This document shows, piece by piece, positions 43,213 to 53,097 of a stretch of DNA of 64,000 nt. The first letter of the stretch is position 1. Each line of letters starts with the position of its first letter. Source of the DNA: Candidatus Dadabacteria bacterium (lineage in GTDB: Bacteria > Desulfobacterota_D > UBA1144 > Nemesobacterales > Nemesobacteraceae); NCBI GenBank assembly GCA_951812945.1, contig CATOTB010000004.1, forward strand, positions 51,278-115,277, read 5' to 3'. Position numbers and translations under genes: made by a program. A model generated the notes under the pieces. That model was given only the letters and a program-made list of their open reading frames with translations. It made no database searches and was not told the DNA's origin.

Positions 43213-43284
43213 AGCTGGCGAAGGGATTCGAACCCCCGACCGGCTGATTACAAATCAGCTGCTCTACCCCTGAGCTACGCCAGC
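43213..43284 (-). tRNA. tRNA-Thr(TGT)
   Basis: A 72-nt cloverleaf. Acceptor GCTGGCG/CGCCAGC, anticodon TGT in stem CTGAT/ATCAG, T-arm GGGGGTTCGAATCCC. It is the first gene of the Thr-Tyr-Gly-Thr-tuf unit, the same order as in E. coli thrU-tyrU-glyT-thrT-tufB. Confidence 0.95.
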
Positions 43285-43366
43285 CTTTTATTTTTATGAA
43301 TTCTGGATTCACTTGTCTGACCAACATGAAATTGGGTAAAACAACCCTTTCTACAGTAAACGCTAT

Positions 43367-43394
43367 ATGATATGGCTATAAACGGAAATGTCAA
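43367..43394 (-). promoter_or_regulatory. Promoter of the tRNA-tuf-secE-nusG-rpl-rpo superoperon
   Basis: On the minus strand TTGACA (43394-43389), a 16-nt spacer and TATCAT (43372-43367), about 80 nt upstream of tRNA-Thr(TGT). The upstream side is AT-rich, as expected for a strong stable-RNA promoter. The 159-nt gap to fabZ holds nothing else except a weak GGTC/GACC hairpin followed by T-rich sequence that may end the fabZ transcript. Confidence 0.5.
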
Positions 43395-43443
43395 TAATTT
43401 AACAAATGAAAAATAAGGTCGCGTAAAAAGACCGAACCAGAAA

Positions 43444-43884
43444 TCATACTAGGTAAGCGGAAATTTCCGCCCCCGCCACTTTTTTTCCGTCCACGGAAGC
43501 TTCTGCGGAAAAAAATATTATTCTCGATCTTCTTCTAACGAGTTCCACCTCAAGAACTACCCTGTCACCTGGAACCACCGGCGCTCTGAATCGGCAACGG
43601 TCAAGGCTCATAAGATAGGCGTTTTCGAAACCTTCTTTTTTCAGTTCATCTCTAAAAGAATAGTTGAAAAGCACTCCTCCCGCCTGAGCCAACGCTTCGG
43701 TAATTATCACTCCCGGAACTATAGGGTTGCCGGGGAAATGTCCCCTGAAAAAAAATTCTTCTGGAGAAAACAGCTTTTCGGCAGTGATCTTCTTGCCTTT
43801 TTCAATTTCCAAAACAGAGTCAACGAACAGAAAAGGTTCTCTGTGAGGAATAAGTTCCTTTACTTCCTCGACTCCTAGCTTCAT
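43444..43884 (-). CDS. fabZ: 3-hydroxyacyl-ACP dehydratase FabZ
   Basis: 146 residues, hotdog fold. IPHREPFLFVD at the N-terminus, the catalytic His in FFRGHFPGNPIVPGV and the catalytic Glu in GVIITEALAQAGG. It dehydrates 3-hydroxyacyl-ACP in type II fatty-acid and lipid A precursor synthesis. Directly after the skp stop, it ends the bamA-skp-fabZ run; the lpxD/lpxA genes common here are not in between. Confidence 0.93.
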   Translation of the reverse strand: MKLGVEEVKELIPHREPFLFVDSVLEIEKGKKITAEKLFSPEEFFFRGHFPGNPIVPGVIITEALAQAGGVLFNYSFRDELKKEGFENAYLMSLDRCRFRAPVVPGDRVVLEVELVRRRSRIIFFSAEASVDGKKVAGAEISAYLV

Positions 43885-44400
43885 TTACCTGGAAGAGTCG
43901 TAAGCCGATATGATTTTCTGCGTTATGTCTGTAGACGAACTGCCGAAGAGAATGCCCGCTTCGGTTTTTTCAACGATGAGATCGAAGCCTTCTTGCTCGC
44001 CAATCTTGTTAACTATGACTTCTATATCCTTAAGAACGTTCTGGGTCAACTCAAGGTCTTTTCTCTGAAGTTCAACCCGAATATCTTCTCTTGTCCTGTC
44101 GAGGTCCTTCTGTTTCTTTTCTATGGTCTCTGCCAGTTTTCGCCTCTTGCTCTCACTCATCACCGCTCCGTTCTGGATAACATCCTGCCTCATATCTTCA
44201 AGGGCTTTTCTTTTCTGGTCTATTATAGCCCTTTTGGCTTCAACTTCTTTCTGGAACGAAGCATTGGCTGCTTTCCCGGCCTTCGAATCCCTGATAACCA
44301 ATTTGATATCTATGTAAGCTATCTTCTGCTGAGCGTAAGCAGAGAAAGAGAATGTAAACAAAATGAAAAATCCGGTAGCAAACAATAAACATCTTTTCAT
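43885..44400 (-). CDS. skp: Skp/OmpH-family periplasmic chaperone
   Basis: 171 residues. A cleavable signal peptide (KRCLLFATGFFILFTFSFSAYAQ, cut after AYA), then a strand IAYIDIKLVI, a long charged coiled coil (about residues 50-125) forming the tentacle, and a return strand FDLIVEKTEAGILF. It holds unfolded outer-membrane proteins for BamA. It starts 37 nt after bamA. Confidence 0.88.
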   Translation of the reverse strand: MKRCLLFATGFFILFTFSFSAYAQQKIAYIDIKLVIRDSKAGKAANASFQKEVEAKRAIIDQKRKALEDMRQDVIQNGAVMSESKRRKLAETIEKKQKDLDRTREDIRVELQRKDLELTQNVLKDIEVIVNKIGEQEGFDLIVEKTEAGILFGSSSTDITQKIISAYDSSR

Positions 44401-44437
44401 TTAATCCAATGCCTCCTTGAAGAAATAAATTGCCTGA

Positions 44438-46759
44438 TTAGAACAAATTGCCAACTGTAAACTGTACTTCATACTTCTCCTCATCCGGGAGCCTTTCACC
44501 TATCGGGAACCCGATATCAAGCTTCATCGGCCCCAGAGGAGATATCCACCTGAGACCGAAACCGGCATCCTTTTTGAGGTTCGAAGGATTAAGACTGAAC
44601 TCGTCATTATCAAAAGAGTTACCTATATCAAAGAAAGCGACGGCCTTGAGTCCGACAGTTTTGCTTAAAGGAACAACAAAGTCAAGGGATGCCAGAATCT
44701 GCTGAACACCTCCGATTATAACGTAACCCCCCGTTTCAGTAGGTCTTCTGGGACCCACCCTCCTGTAGCGGAAACCTCTCAGAGTGTTCGGACCGCCGAG
44801 AAAGAACCTCTCCTCCACGACAAGATCATCGCCAGCGTCTATAAGATGCAAGAGCCCATAATTCGCCTTTGCGGCAAAATACGTGCTTTTCCAGAACGGA
44901 ATCCACGACTTGGCCGTGGCGTTGTACTTTATGAAATCAGTGTTGCCCGCGAAGAGTCCCGCCCATTCAACCGTCGTGCTCAGAAGAATACCCTTCGTGG
45001 GATCAAGATAATTGTTTCTTTTATCCCAAGACAGCCCTACTCCGGTCGAAACTATCGTTCTCTTCCTGTCAGAGATGACGAGCTGGGCATCCCCCCGGAC
45101 ATTGTGAACGTTCTGTCTTGAGAATTCCTGGAAGACCCGTACCTGGAAATATCTTTTTATTCTCCTTCCCACTCCTACGGAAATACCCTGAGCCGCCCTC
45201 TCAAAATCCCTGTAATCCCTGTCGTGGGCATACATGCTTACATCGAGAAGCCAGTTCGTACCGAAGACATAGGGGTCTCGGTAGTTAAGGCTCAGGACCT
45301 TGGTTACGCCCCCGATCTGAGCATCAAGAGAAAGAGTCTTTCCGTACCCGAAAAGATTGGATTCCTGTATCTGGCCCGCAAAAAGGAAGTTCTCCACGGA
45401 ACTTACTCCTCCGCCGAGGCTGAAAAATCCGGTAGGACGTTCCTCAACCTTTATGTCGACATCCAGAAGATCTTCCGTCCCCTCAACCCTGTGGGTCACC
45501 ACTTCAGTGTTGTCCTCAAAGTAACCGAGGCGGTTTACCTCGTAGCGGACGGCCCTAACCTTTGAAACGCTGTATAGGCTCTGCTCCTGGAGTGAAAGCT
45601 CTCTCCTTATAACGTGGTCTCTGGTCCTGGAGTTGTCCAGAATATCTATATTTCTTATGTATACCTCTTTGCCTTTCTCGATTGAGTAATCAATGCTGAC
45701 AAGGTTGTCCTTCTTATCAAGCCGCACATCAGGAGTCACGTTCGCAAACGCATATCCCTTGTCCCCGTAGAAATCGGTGATCTTCCCGATATCGGCCTGA
45801 AGGGTAAAACTGCTGAAAACAGAGTCCGGCAAAAGTCCGAGTTCCGGGCGAATTTTATCCTGATCCTCCGTCAGCTCCCCGGAGAAAGTTATCTTGGATA
45901 CTTTGTACTGATCTCCCTCCTCTACTGAGAAACTCACCACATAGCCGTCTTTTTCTTCATCATAGCGAATACCGGGTTCAGAAACCCTTATGTCAAGGTA
46001 TCCCTTATCAATGTAGGCCGCCTTTATCCTGTCGGAATCCCTTTTTATCTCTTCAATCTTGAAAAGTCCCCTCTTCGTTATAAAAGAGAGGAGATACTTG
46101 GGCTTTGAATACAGATTCTTTTTGATCTTCTTCGTTTCGATCTTGGTGTTTCCGGTAAGCTCGACTTCCTTTATGTACTTTTTCTCTCCCTCGTCGATTC
46201 TGTAAACAACGTCTACTACGCCATCTCCCCTAGGTTCAATCTCATATTCAACTTCGGTTCCGACCATGCCTTTCTCGGAAGCAAGAGCGAGTATTATTTC
46301 CCTGCCTTCGGTGATCTTTCTCAGGCTTACGATGCGTCCTTCTCTAAACGCCATGGCCTCCTTTATGTCATCTTCTTTTAACTTGTCGTTTCCGGAAAGC
46401 TTAAGATCGGCAAGCACCGGGTTTTCCTCAACCATAAATTCAACCCTCACACCGCCTTCAATTTGCTTTACGTCAACTAGAACCTGCTGGAAAAAGTCGA
46501 GTTCGTATATTCTTTTGAGGTCCTCTTTGACGGTCTGTGAGGAATAGTCATCGCCTTGCTTGGTCTCTATGTTGAGACCTATAAGAGAGGTCTCGGTTCT
46601 ACGGTTGCCCGAGATGACCACCTCGGCGACCTTGCCTTCGAAAGATTGAGATTTCTCAGGCTCCGCTTCGGCGGGACGGTCCTGCGCCACGGAACCCGCA
46701 GTCGAGAACACTATAGCAACAAGAAAAACGGCGAAGTAGAATATAAAGCTCTTACGCAT
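44438..46759 (-). CDS. bamA: BamA outer-membrane protein assembly factor
   Basis: About 773 residues. Signal peptide to about residue 26 (cut near GSVAQ), five POTRA domains (about 45-420, the first beginning VAEVVISGNRRTE), and a C-terminal 16-strand barrel. The conserved loop-6 LRGFRYRRVGP motif is present, and the protein ends in the outer-membrane signal VQFTVGNLF with terminal Phe. I use ATG 46759; it lies inside the last codons of lolD, so the genes overlap by 8 nt. It is the central component of the BAM complex. Confidence 0.95.
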   Translation of the reverse strand: MRKSFIFYFAVFLVAIVFSTAGSVAQDRPAEAEPEKSQSFEGKVAEVVISGNRRTETSLIGLNIETKQGDDYSSQTVKEDLKRIYELDFFQQVLVDVKQIEGGVRVEFMVEENPVLADLKLSGNDKLKEDDIKEAMAFREGRIVSLRKITEGREIILALASEKGMVGTEVEYEIEPRGDGVVDVVYRIDEGEKKYIKEVELTGNTKIETKKIKKNLYSKPKYLLSFITKRGLFKIEEIKRDSDRIKAAYIDKGYLDIRVSEPGIRYDEEKDGYVVSFSVEEGDQYKVSKITFSGELTEDQDKIRPELGLLPDSVFSSFTLQADIGKITDFYGDKGYAFANVTPDVRLDKKDNLVSIDYSIEKGKEVYIRNIDILDNSRTRDHVIRRELSLQEQSLYSVSKVRAVRYEVNRLGYFEDNTEVVTHRVEGTEDLLDVDIKVEERPTGFFSLGGGVSSVENFLFAGQIQESNLFGYGKTLSLDAQIGGVTKVLSLNYRDPYVFGTNWLLDVSMYAHDRDYRDFERAAQGISVGVGRRIKRYFQVRVFQEFSRQNVHNVRGDAQLVISDRKRTIVSTGVGLSWDKRNNYLDPTKGILLSTTVEWAGLFAGNTDFIKYNATAKSWIPFWKSTYFAAKANYGLLHLIDAGDDLVVEERFFLGGPNTLRGFRYRRVGPRRPTETGGYVIIGGVQQILASLDFVVPLSKTVGLKAVAFFDIGNSFDNDEFSLNPSNLKKDAGFGLRWISPLGPMKLDIGFPIGERLPDEEKYEVQFTVGNLF

Positions 46760-47432
46760 CAGCAACCATCCCGTCCGATATTCTAACAGTTTTTTTCATT
46801 CTCTTCGCAAACTCGCTGTTGTGCGTCACCATAACAACCGTAACTCCGTAATCCTCGTTAAGCCTGCAGAACAGGTCAAGAACCGAGAATCCTGTCTTTT
46901 TGTCCAGGTTTCCGGTGGGCTCGTCGGCGAGTATAACCTTCGGTTCCCTGACCATCGATCTGGCAATCGCCACTCTCTGCTGCTCTCCCCCGGAGAGTTC
47001 TCCGGGAAGGTGGTTGAGACGCTCTGAAAGTCCTACCTTCCCAAGTACCTCACAAGCCTTTTGTTTCGCCGCGGCAAAGCTCTGCCTGTCTATAAGACAC
47101 GGCATCATAACGTTTTCAAGCGCCGTGAATTCCATAAGAAGGTAATGAAATTGAAAAATAAATCCAATTTCCGAGTTTCTGAAAACCGAAAGTTCTTTTT
47201 CATTCTGCTTGAAGAGATCCTGTCCCCTGTAGAAAACCGAACCCTCAGTCGGCGACTCAAGAGTGCCCAGTATGTGAAGAAGCGTGCTTTTTCCCGAGCC
47301 CGACACTCCTACTACTCCCAGGGTCTCTCCGGAGAGAACATCCATGTTCACTCCGCCGAGAGCACATACGCTGCTGCCCGACTTGTCGAAAACCTTTCTA
47401 AGCCCCCTGATCCTGTAAAGCGACTCATTCAT
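46752..47432 (-). CDS. lolD: LolD-type lipoprotein-releasing ABC ATPase
   Basis: 226 residues: Walker A GVSGSGKSTLL, Q-loop FIFQFHYLLMEF, signature LSGGEQQRVAIAR, Walker B VILADEPTGNLD, and His switch VTHNSEFA. FHYLL after the Q-loop is typical of LolD. It powers release of outer-membrane lipoproteins from the inner membrane together with the adjacent permease, which it overlaps by 8 nt. Confidence 0.93.
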   Translation of the reverse strand: MNESLYRIRGLRKVFDKSGSSVCALGGVNMDVLSGETLGVVGVSGSGKSTLLHILGTLESPTEGSVFYRGQDLFKQNEKELSVFRNSEIGFIFQFHYLLMEFTALENVMMPCLIDRQSFAAAKQKACEVLGKVGLSERLNHLPGELSGGEQQRVAIARSMVREPKVILADEPTGNLDKKTGFSVLDLFCRLNEDYGVTVVMVTHNSEFAKRMKKTVRISDGMVADA

Positions 47433-48720
47433 ATCTCAATGACTCCACGGGGTTTTCTCTCGAAGCTCTGTAAGACGGGTAGAGAGTTGCAAGAAAGCAT
47501 ATGAGCAGGCTAGATACCGCCACGACGAGAAAATAAACCGGCTCTATCCTAACAGGAAATTCAGAAATAGGATACACGTTATCATCGAAAGGAATCACTT
47601 CCTTTATAAAGTTGCTGGTTTCAAGAAAGCGACAGATCAGGTATCCGAAAAGCGTGCCGAGAAGGGTTCCCGCAGTACCTATTATCATTCCGTCGTAAAC
47701 GAATATTTTTCTGATACCGCTTTTCCGGGCTCCCATGGATATGAGCACGGCTATATCCCTTTTTTTCTCCATGACGAGCATAGTAAGCGTGCTGACTATA
47801 TTCAGAGCGGCGACAAGGACTATGAACCCGAGGAATATTCCTATCGCCATTCTCTCAAGGCGAAGCGCCCTGAAAAGACTTCTGTTCGAGTCCTCCCAGT
47901 TCTTTGCGTAAAAAGGAAAACCGAGAGCTTCGACTATTTCATCTCCCGTCCTGCGCGCCCGGTATATATCATCCACCCTCACTTCCACGCCCGTTATCTT
48001 GCTTTGGGTTTCGAAAAAACTCATGGCATTCCCAAGCGATATGTAGGCAGTAGATGAATCGTATTCAATCATGCCGTAATCAAAAATGCCTATTACGCCG
48101 AATTTCCTTATCTTGGCCGTCGGACCGAAAGGACCGATCTTCCCGTAAGGGGAAACCATATTGACGGTATCACCGGCTGTCGCGCCAATCATATTCGAAA
48201 GCTCCTTGCCTATGATAATCGGAGGGTGGCCGGAAGCCGTTTCGTGCAGAAGCCCGGAAACAATCCGGGCGCCTTCCTCGGAGAGTGTGTCACGGTTCTT
48301 CTCCGCCCCCGGCAGACTGCCCTTTCCCACAGCTTCAGCCACGGCGGCAACCGACGCGGAATTATTCGGGTCTATTCCCCTTATTACAGAGCCTGAAACC
48401 GCGTATTCAGTGACGAGCATTCCATGGTTATAAATAAATGGACTTGTCGAGGTTACGCCCGGAATCTGCGCGAGTTTCCCCTCGATCTCCGCGAAATCCC
48501 CGAAACCCCCTTCATAACTCATCACGACCACGTGGGAACTTGCGCCAATTATCTTGTCCCTGAGTTCATCCTCAAACCCCTTCATCACCGAGAGCACCAC
48601 GTCAAGCGACGCCACTCCCAGAAAAACACCCAGAACGGAGATAAGACCGATTGCGGAGACAAAACCCCGCCCAGTTCCCGATCTCAGATACCTCAAAGAA
48701 ATTAGCGATTCGTAACTCAT
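47425..48720 (-). CDS. lolC: LolC/LolE-family lipoprotein-releasing permease
   Basis: 431 residues: an N-terminal transmembrane helix (about 20-45, with IGLISVLGVFLGVASLDVVLSVMKGFE), a large periplasmic domain, and three C-terminal helices (AIGIFLGFIVLVAALNIVST onward, FtsX-like). Only one permease gene is present, so a LolCE-fusion/homodimer (LolF-like) transporter is probable. It follows lysS by 1 nt and precedes lolD. Confidence 0.9.
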   Translation of the reverse strand: MSYESLISLRYLRSGTGRGFVSAIGLISVLGVFLGVASLDVVLSVMKGFEDELRDKIIGASSHVVVMSYEGGFGDFAEIEGKLAQIPGVTSTSPFIYNHGMLVTEYAVSGSVIRGIDPNNSASVAAVAEAVGKGSLPGAEKNRDTLSEEGARIVSGLLHETASGHPPIIIGKELSNMIGATAGDTVNMVSPYGKIGPFGPTAKIRKFGVIGIFDYGMIEYDSSTAYISLGNAMSFFETQSKITGVEVRVDDIYRARRTGDEIVEALGFPFYAKNWEDSNRSLFRALRLERMAIGIFLGFIVLVAALNIVSTLTMLVMEKKRDIAVLISMGARKSGIRKIFVYDGMIIGTAGTLLGTLFGYLICRFLETSNFIKEVIPFDDNVYPISEFPVRIEPVYFLVVAVSSLLICFLATLYPSYRASRENPVESLRYE

Positions 48721-48721
48721 A

Positions 48722-50179
48722 CTAAGGTCTGAGGTGAGGAAAGAAAATGACCTCTCTTATGGAGGAGGAGTTTGTGAGCAGCATCACAAGACGGTCAATC
48801 CCTATGCCAGCTCCGGAGGTGGGCGGCATTCCGTACTCAAGGGCAGACACATAGTCATTATCCATCTCGTGATATTCATCCTCGCCCTTTTTCTTCATTT
48901 CGACCTGGTCTGTGAACCGTTTCTTCTGATCAATCGGGTCGTTAAGCTCAGAAAAAGCGTTAGCTATCTCCCTTCCGCAGATGTAAAGCTCGAACCTGTC
49001 AACCACCTCGGGGTCATCGTCGTTTTTTCTGGCAAGCGGAGAAACATCAAGCGGAAAACCGTAAACAAAAGTCGGGTTAAGGAGGGTAGCCTCGAAAAGC
49101 GCCTCGAAAATCTCCGTGAGAGCTTTTCCCTTGATTCCGTTATGGTTTATTCCCATGGAATCAGCCTTTGCAAAAAGAAACTCTTCTTCCGTTATCTTGG
49201 AACCGAATTTCTCCCGCAGGGTTTCATATATGTTAACTCTCTTCCAGGGCTTCTTGAAATCTATCTTCTTATCTTCGTACTCAACCAACGTGTCTCCGAC
49301 CGTATTTTCCACCACGTAGCAGACAAGCTCTTCTATAAGATCCATAAGGTCCTCGTAAGTCGCGTAGGCCTGGTAGAACTCAATCATGGTGAACTCTGGG
49401 TTGTGCTTCGTGGAAACCCCTTCGTTTCTGAAAGTTCTTCCAAGTTCATAAACTCTTTCAAGTCCTCCGACGACAAGCCTTTTAAGGTAAAGCTCGGGAG
49501 CTATCCTCAGGTAAAGGTCCATGTCAAGAGCGTTGTGATGGGTAACGAAAGGTTTTGCGGTCGCACCTCCGGCAATCGGGTGAAGCACCGGGGTCTCCAC
49601 CTCCAGAAAATCCCTTTCGTCAAGAAACCTCCTGATGAGATTTATCACCTTTGACCTTGTCTGGAAGATTTCTCTGGTTCTCTGGTTAGCAATGAGATCC
49701 AGGTAACGCTGGCGGTATCTTGTCTCCACATCCTGGAGACCGTGCCATTTTTCAGGAAGCGGCCTCAGGGCCTTTGTGAGGAAAAAAAGTTCCCGCACCC
49801 TCACCGTGAGTTCCCCGGTTCTGGTTTTGAAAAGTTCTCCGTGGACGCCGGCAAAATCCCCTACGTCAAGGAGCTTGCGAAACAGCGTAAAGGTCTCTTC
49901 GTCAATGGAATTTTTCTGTATAAACGCCTGAATCCGCCCCGTGCGGTCCGACAGATGGAAAAAAGCGCTTTTTCCGAAATCCCTTTTCGAAACGACCCTG
50001 CCAGCTAGGCTGAAAAGTTGCCCCATTTCCTCAAGCTCTTCGGGAGACTTTGAGGCATGCAGAGAGAGCAATTCTCGGGTGGTATGCTCCGGAGTAAAAT
50101 CGTTTGCGTAAGGGTCAATGCCCATTGCCCTTAGCTCTTTTAGCTTTGATTTTCTTAGTTCAAACTGTTTGTCTTCCAT
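48722..50179 (-). CDS. lysS: Lysyl-tRNA synthetase (class II)
   Basis: 485 residues. N-terminal OB-fold anticodon domain ([18 protein letters not shown], then [11 protein letters not shown]), motif 1 ([27 protein letters not shown]), motif 2 ([25 protein letters not shown]) and motif 3 ([14 protein letters not shown]). No Shine-Dalgarno is obvious before the ATG. It is first in the lysS-lolC-lolD-bamA-skp-fabZ run. Confidence 0.96.
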   Translation of the reverse strand: MEDKQFELRKSKLKELRAMGIDPYANDFTPEHTTRELLSLHASKSPEELEEMGQLFSLAGRVVSKRDFGKSAFFHLSDRTGRIQAFIQKNSIDEETFTLFRKLLDVGDFAGVHGELFKTRTGELTVRVRELFFLTKALRPLPEKWHGLQDVETRYRQRYLDLIANQRTREIFQTRSKVINLIRRFLDERDFLEVETPVLHPIAGGATAKPFVTHHNALDMDLYLRIAPELYLKRLVVGGLERVYELGRTFRNEGVSTKHNPEFTMIEFYQAYATYEDLMDLIEELVCYVVENTVGDTLVEYEDKKIDFKKPWKRVNIYETLREKFGSKITEEEFLFAKADSMGINHNGIKGKALTEIFEALFEATLLNPTFVYGFPLDVSPLARKNDDDPEVVDRFELYICGREIANAFSELNDPIDQKKRFTDQVEMKKKGEDEYHEMDNDYVSALEYGMPPTSGAGIGIDRLVMLLTNSSSIREVIFFPHLRP

Positions 50180-50224
50180 TGCGTTGGAACCGCTTGCCTG
50201 CTTTTCTGCACAAGAGAATAAAAC

Positions 50225-51505
50225 CTAGCTGCGACTGAAAACAACCTTTCCCGAAACTATAGTATTGCTTACCACCCCTTTGAGCTCCCACCCGGCAAAC
50301 GGAGTGTTTCTACTCTTTGACAAAAACTCTCCAGGGTTTATCATGCGACTCATCCCGGGATCGAACACCACGAGATCGGCGATTGAACCCGGGGCAAGCG
50401 TTCCTCTTTCTATGCCCACTATTTCGGAGGGAATGACGGTAAGTTTCTTTATCATCTCATCAAGGGTAATGATCCCTTTTTCCACAAGTTCAAGGGAAAG
50501 CGAGAGGGCTGTTTCAAGGCCCACTATGCCGAAGGGAGCCAGGTCGAATTCGACGTTTTTCTCATCCTGACTGTGAGGAGCGTGATCCGTAGCTATTACG
50601 TCAATGGTTCCATCGGCGATACCCTCTATTATTGCATCTACATCTTCCCGGGTCCTAAGCGGCGGATTCATCTTGGCATTGGTGTTGTACCCGTATACTT
50701 CTTTGTCCGTAAGAGTGAAATGGTGAGGAGTCGCCTCCGCCGTAACCTTCGCGCCTCTTTTTTTCGCTTCCCGAACGAGTCTTACCGAACCCTTGGTGGA
50801 AACATGGCAAATATGAAGAGGAGTACCCGTGAGTTCGCAGAGAATTATGTCCCTGCCTATCCCAACCTCCTCAGAAGCGCTGGGAATGCCGCGGAGGCCC
50901 AGCTCGGTTGAGACAAAGCCCTCGTTCATAACTCCACCGGCCGAAAGCCCTATGTCTTCTGCGTGCGTGATAACCGGAATCCCGAAAGGTCTTACGTATT
51001 CCATTGCCTTTCGCATAAGTCCCGAGTCAGCGACCGGCATTCCGTCATCGGAAATCGCCACGCATCCGGCTTCGCACATCTCGCCTATCTCAGCGAGTTC
51101 ATCTCCCTTCTCTCTCTTGGTTATCGCACCTATAGGAAACACATTGACTATCCCTTCGGTTCTCGCTTTTAAGAGTATGTATTCGGTCACCGAGGCATTG
51201 TCGTTTATGGGGTTTGTGTTGGGCATACATACTATGGAGGTAAAACCACCCGCGGCGGCGGCAAGACAACCCGTTTTTATCGTCTCCTTGTGCTCATAGC
51301 CCGGCTCCCTGAGATGTACGTGAATATCTACGAGTCCGGGGGCCACGACCTGTCCGCTTGCGTCTATTACCGTGTCTGACTTGCGCGGGGTGTCTATGCG
51401 TTTTGATATTTCCTTAACCTTGTCTCCCTGGACATATACGTCTGAGACCATGTCAAGGGACTGTGAAGGATCAATAACGCGCCCGTTTTTAATGAGCACT
51501 CCCAT
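50225..51505 (-). CDS. pyrC: Dihydroorotase
   Basis: 426 residues, class I dihydroorotase. The metal motif DIHVHLREPG (about residues 59-68), then HAEDIGLSAGG, HICHVSTKGS and DVIATDHAPHSQDE supply the remaining His/Asp ligands. It cyclises carbamoyl aspartate. It starts immediately after the pyrB stop; together they may form the dihydroorotase-ATCase complex known in Aquifex-type bacteria. Confidence 0.95.
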   Translation of the reverse strand: MGVLIKNGRVIDPSQSLDMVSDVYVQGDKVKEISKRIDTPRKSDTVIDASGQVVAPGLVDIHVHLREPGYEHKETIKTGCLAAAAGGFTSIVCMPNTNPINDNASVTEYILLKARTEGIVNVFPIGAITKREKGDELAEIGEMCEAGCVAISDDGMPVADSGLMRKAMEYVRPFGIPVITHAEDIGLSAGGVMNEGFVSTELGLRGIPSASEEVGIGRDIILCELTGTPLHICHVSTKGSVRLVREAKKRGAKVTAEATPHHFTLTDKEVYGYNTNAKMNPPLRTREDVDAIIEGIADGTIDVIATDHAPHSQDEKNVEFDLAPFGIVGLETALSLSLELVEKGIITLDEMIKKLTVIPSEIVGIERGTLAPGSIADLVVFDPGMSRMINPGEFLSKSRNTPFAGWELKGVVSNTIVSGKVVFSRS

Positions 51506-52432
51506 CTATAAGCTCTCTCCCAAGGCAACAAGATATATCATGGCCATTCTCACGGCAATTCCGTTTGCCACCTGTTCAAGTATAACGGCCCCCGGGTCAT
51601 CAGCTATCTCCGAAGTAAGCTCAACTCCCCGGTTGATCGGACCCGGATGCATCACTATCACGTCCTTTTTCGCAAGTTTAAGTTTTTCCCTGGTAAGCCC
51701 GTAAAGTCCCGAGTATTCCCTAAGCGACGGGAAATATTCAAGAGTTTTTCTCTCGCTCTGAACCCGCAGCATTATCACCACGTCCACATTTTCAATCGCA
51801 TGCTCAAGAGAGTGGAAGATTTCCGCTCCCATCTCGCTGAAATATTCGGGAACTATGGTTGCCGGCCCTACTATCCTCACATTCGCCCCTAGTTTCCTGA
51901 GGCCGAAGATGTTGGATCTGGCGACCCTGCTGTTGAGAATGTCCCCGACAATAAGGACATTGAGACCCTCGATCTTCCCTTTTTTCTCCCTTATCGTGAA
52001 AATGTCGATAAGAGCCTGGCTCGGATGCTCGTGGGAGCCGTCTCCGGCGTTTATTACCGAGGCGTTTATCTGGCGGGCGAGGACAAAAGGCGCGCCGGAC
52101 ATCCCATGCCTTATGACCATTATGCTCGCCCCCATGGCCTCGAAGTTCCTGGCCGTATCCACAAGGCTCTCGCCTTTTACCACGCTGCTTTGCGAAGCGG
52201 AAAAATTGAGAACATCGGCACTTAGCCTTTTCTCCGCGATTTCAAACGACGAGCGTGTTCTGGTGCTGGGTTCGAAAAAGAGGTTCACCACGGTCTTTCC
52301 CTTGAGGGTCGGGACTTTCTTTACGTCCCGGGTGGAAATCTCCTTCATGGACTCCGCGGTGTCGAGAATGACTTTGATTTCCTCGGCCGAGAGTTCTCCA
52401 AGACCCAGTATGTGCTTTTTGTCAAACGCCAT
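51506..52432 (-). CDS. pyrB: Aspartate carbamoyltransferase catalytic subunit
   Basis: 308 residues: NLFFEPSTRTRSSFEIA (carbamoyl phosphate site), DGSHEHPSQALIDIFTI, VIMLRVQSER and MHPGPINRGVE (aspartate loop). No pyrI regulatory subunit is seen, and the partner is the adjacent dihydroorotase. It overlaps the pyrR end by 11 nt. Confidence 0.96.
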   Translation of the reverse strand: MAFDKKHILGLGELSAEEIKVILDTAESMKEISTRDVKKVPTLKGKTVVNLFFEPSTRTRSSFEIAEKRLSADVLNFSASQSSVVKGESLVDTARNFEAMGASIMVIRHGMSGAPFVLARQINASVINAGDGSHEHPSQALIDIFTIREKKGKIEGLNVLIVGDILNSRVARSNIFGLRKLGANVRIVGPATIVPEYFSEMGAEIFHSLEHAIENVDVVIMLRVQSERKTLEYFPSLREYSGLYGLTREKLKLAKKDVIVMHPGPINRGVELTSEIADDPGAVILEQVANGIAVRMAMIYLVALGESL

Positions 52433-52964
52433 CTTCTCGGGTTATCTCAATTTCCTCCCTTCCGTCCACTTCCTCCAGATAAACGTTTACCATCTCGTCA
52501 TCTAACGTTTCGATGTTGATTCCCGCATAGTCGGGCTGCACAGGAAGTTCCCTTCCTCCCCTGTCCACGAGCACGGCGAGTTTGACCGAGGCCGGCCTTC
52601 CGTAATCCATGATTGAATTTATGGCGGCCCGCACCGTGCGCCCCGTGTAGAGGACATCGTCAACAAGTATTATGTTTTTCCCCTGCACGTCGTCAGGGAT
52701 GCTGGTTCTGCGCAGTTGCGGCCAGTTTTTCCTGTTCTCAAAATCATCCCTGTAAAGGGTAATATCGATTGTGCCGAACGTAACATCCCTTCCCGTCCGC
52801 TCGCCTATACGCTCAACGAGCCTCTTGCCAAGATATTCCCCTCTTGTCTTTATTCCTATGATAATCAGACTGCCGAGCCTCTCGGACGGTATGTCGTCTA
52901 TGATCCTGGAGAAAAAACTTTCGGTTTTGTCCTCAAGCGGTTGTATTTTTTTCTTCGTTGCCAT
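52422..52964 (-). CDS. pyrR: PyrR bifunctional regulator/uracil phosphoribosyltransferase
   Basis: About 180 residues from ATG 52964; an in-frame TTG 9 nt earlier is not needed. The PRPP motif IILVDDVLYTGRTVRAA is diagnostic, with LIIIGIKTRGEYLGKRL near the N-terminus. In Gram-positives PyrR controls the pyr operon by attenuation; here the 124-nt upstream gap shows no PyrR-type binding loop or antiterminator I can recognise. It leads the pyrR-pyrB-pyrC unit. Confidence 0.92.
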   Translation of the reverse strand: MATKKKIQPLEDKTESFFSRIIDDIPSERLGSLIIIGIKTRGEYLGKRLVERIGERTGRDVTFGTIDITLYRDDFENRKNWPQLRRTSIPDDVQGKNIILVDDVLYTGRTVRAAINSIMDYGRPASVKLAVLVDRGGRELPVQPDYAGINIETLDDEMVNVYLEEVDGREEIEITREDGV

Positions 52965-53097
52965 AATCCGCAAAGAGGATACACCGTAGAGCAGTTATTA
53001 AAAGTGGATTTTTACGGGCAGCCCGAACCCCGAGTCCGTAACAGTTCCTGCCAAAATATGACTTCGCACCGTTTTTCCAAAAAACAATCGGCAAATT

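Noticed and set aside
52974..53097. PyrR-dependent attenuator upstream of pyrR
   Set aside because: No recognisable PyrR-binding loop and no strong hairpin followed by a T-run; the CGGGC-T-GCCCG palindrome has no usable loop.
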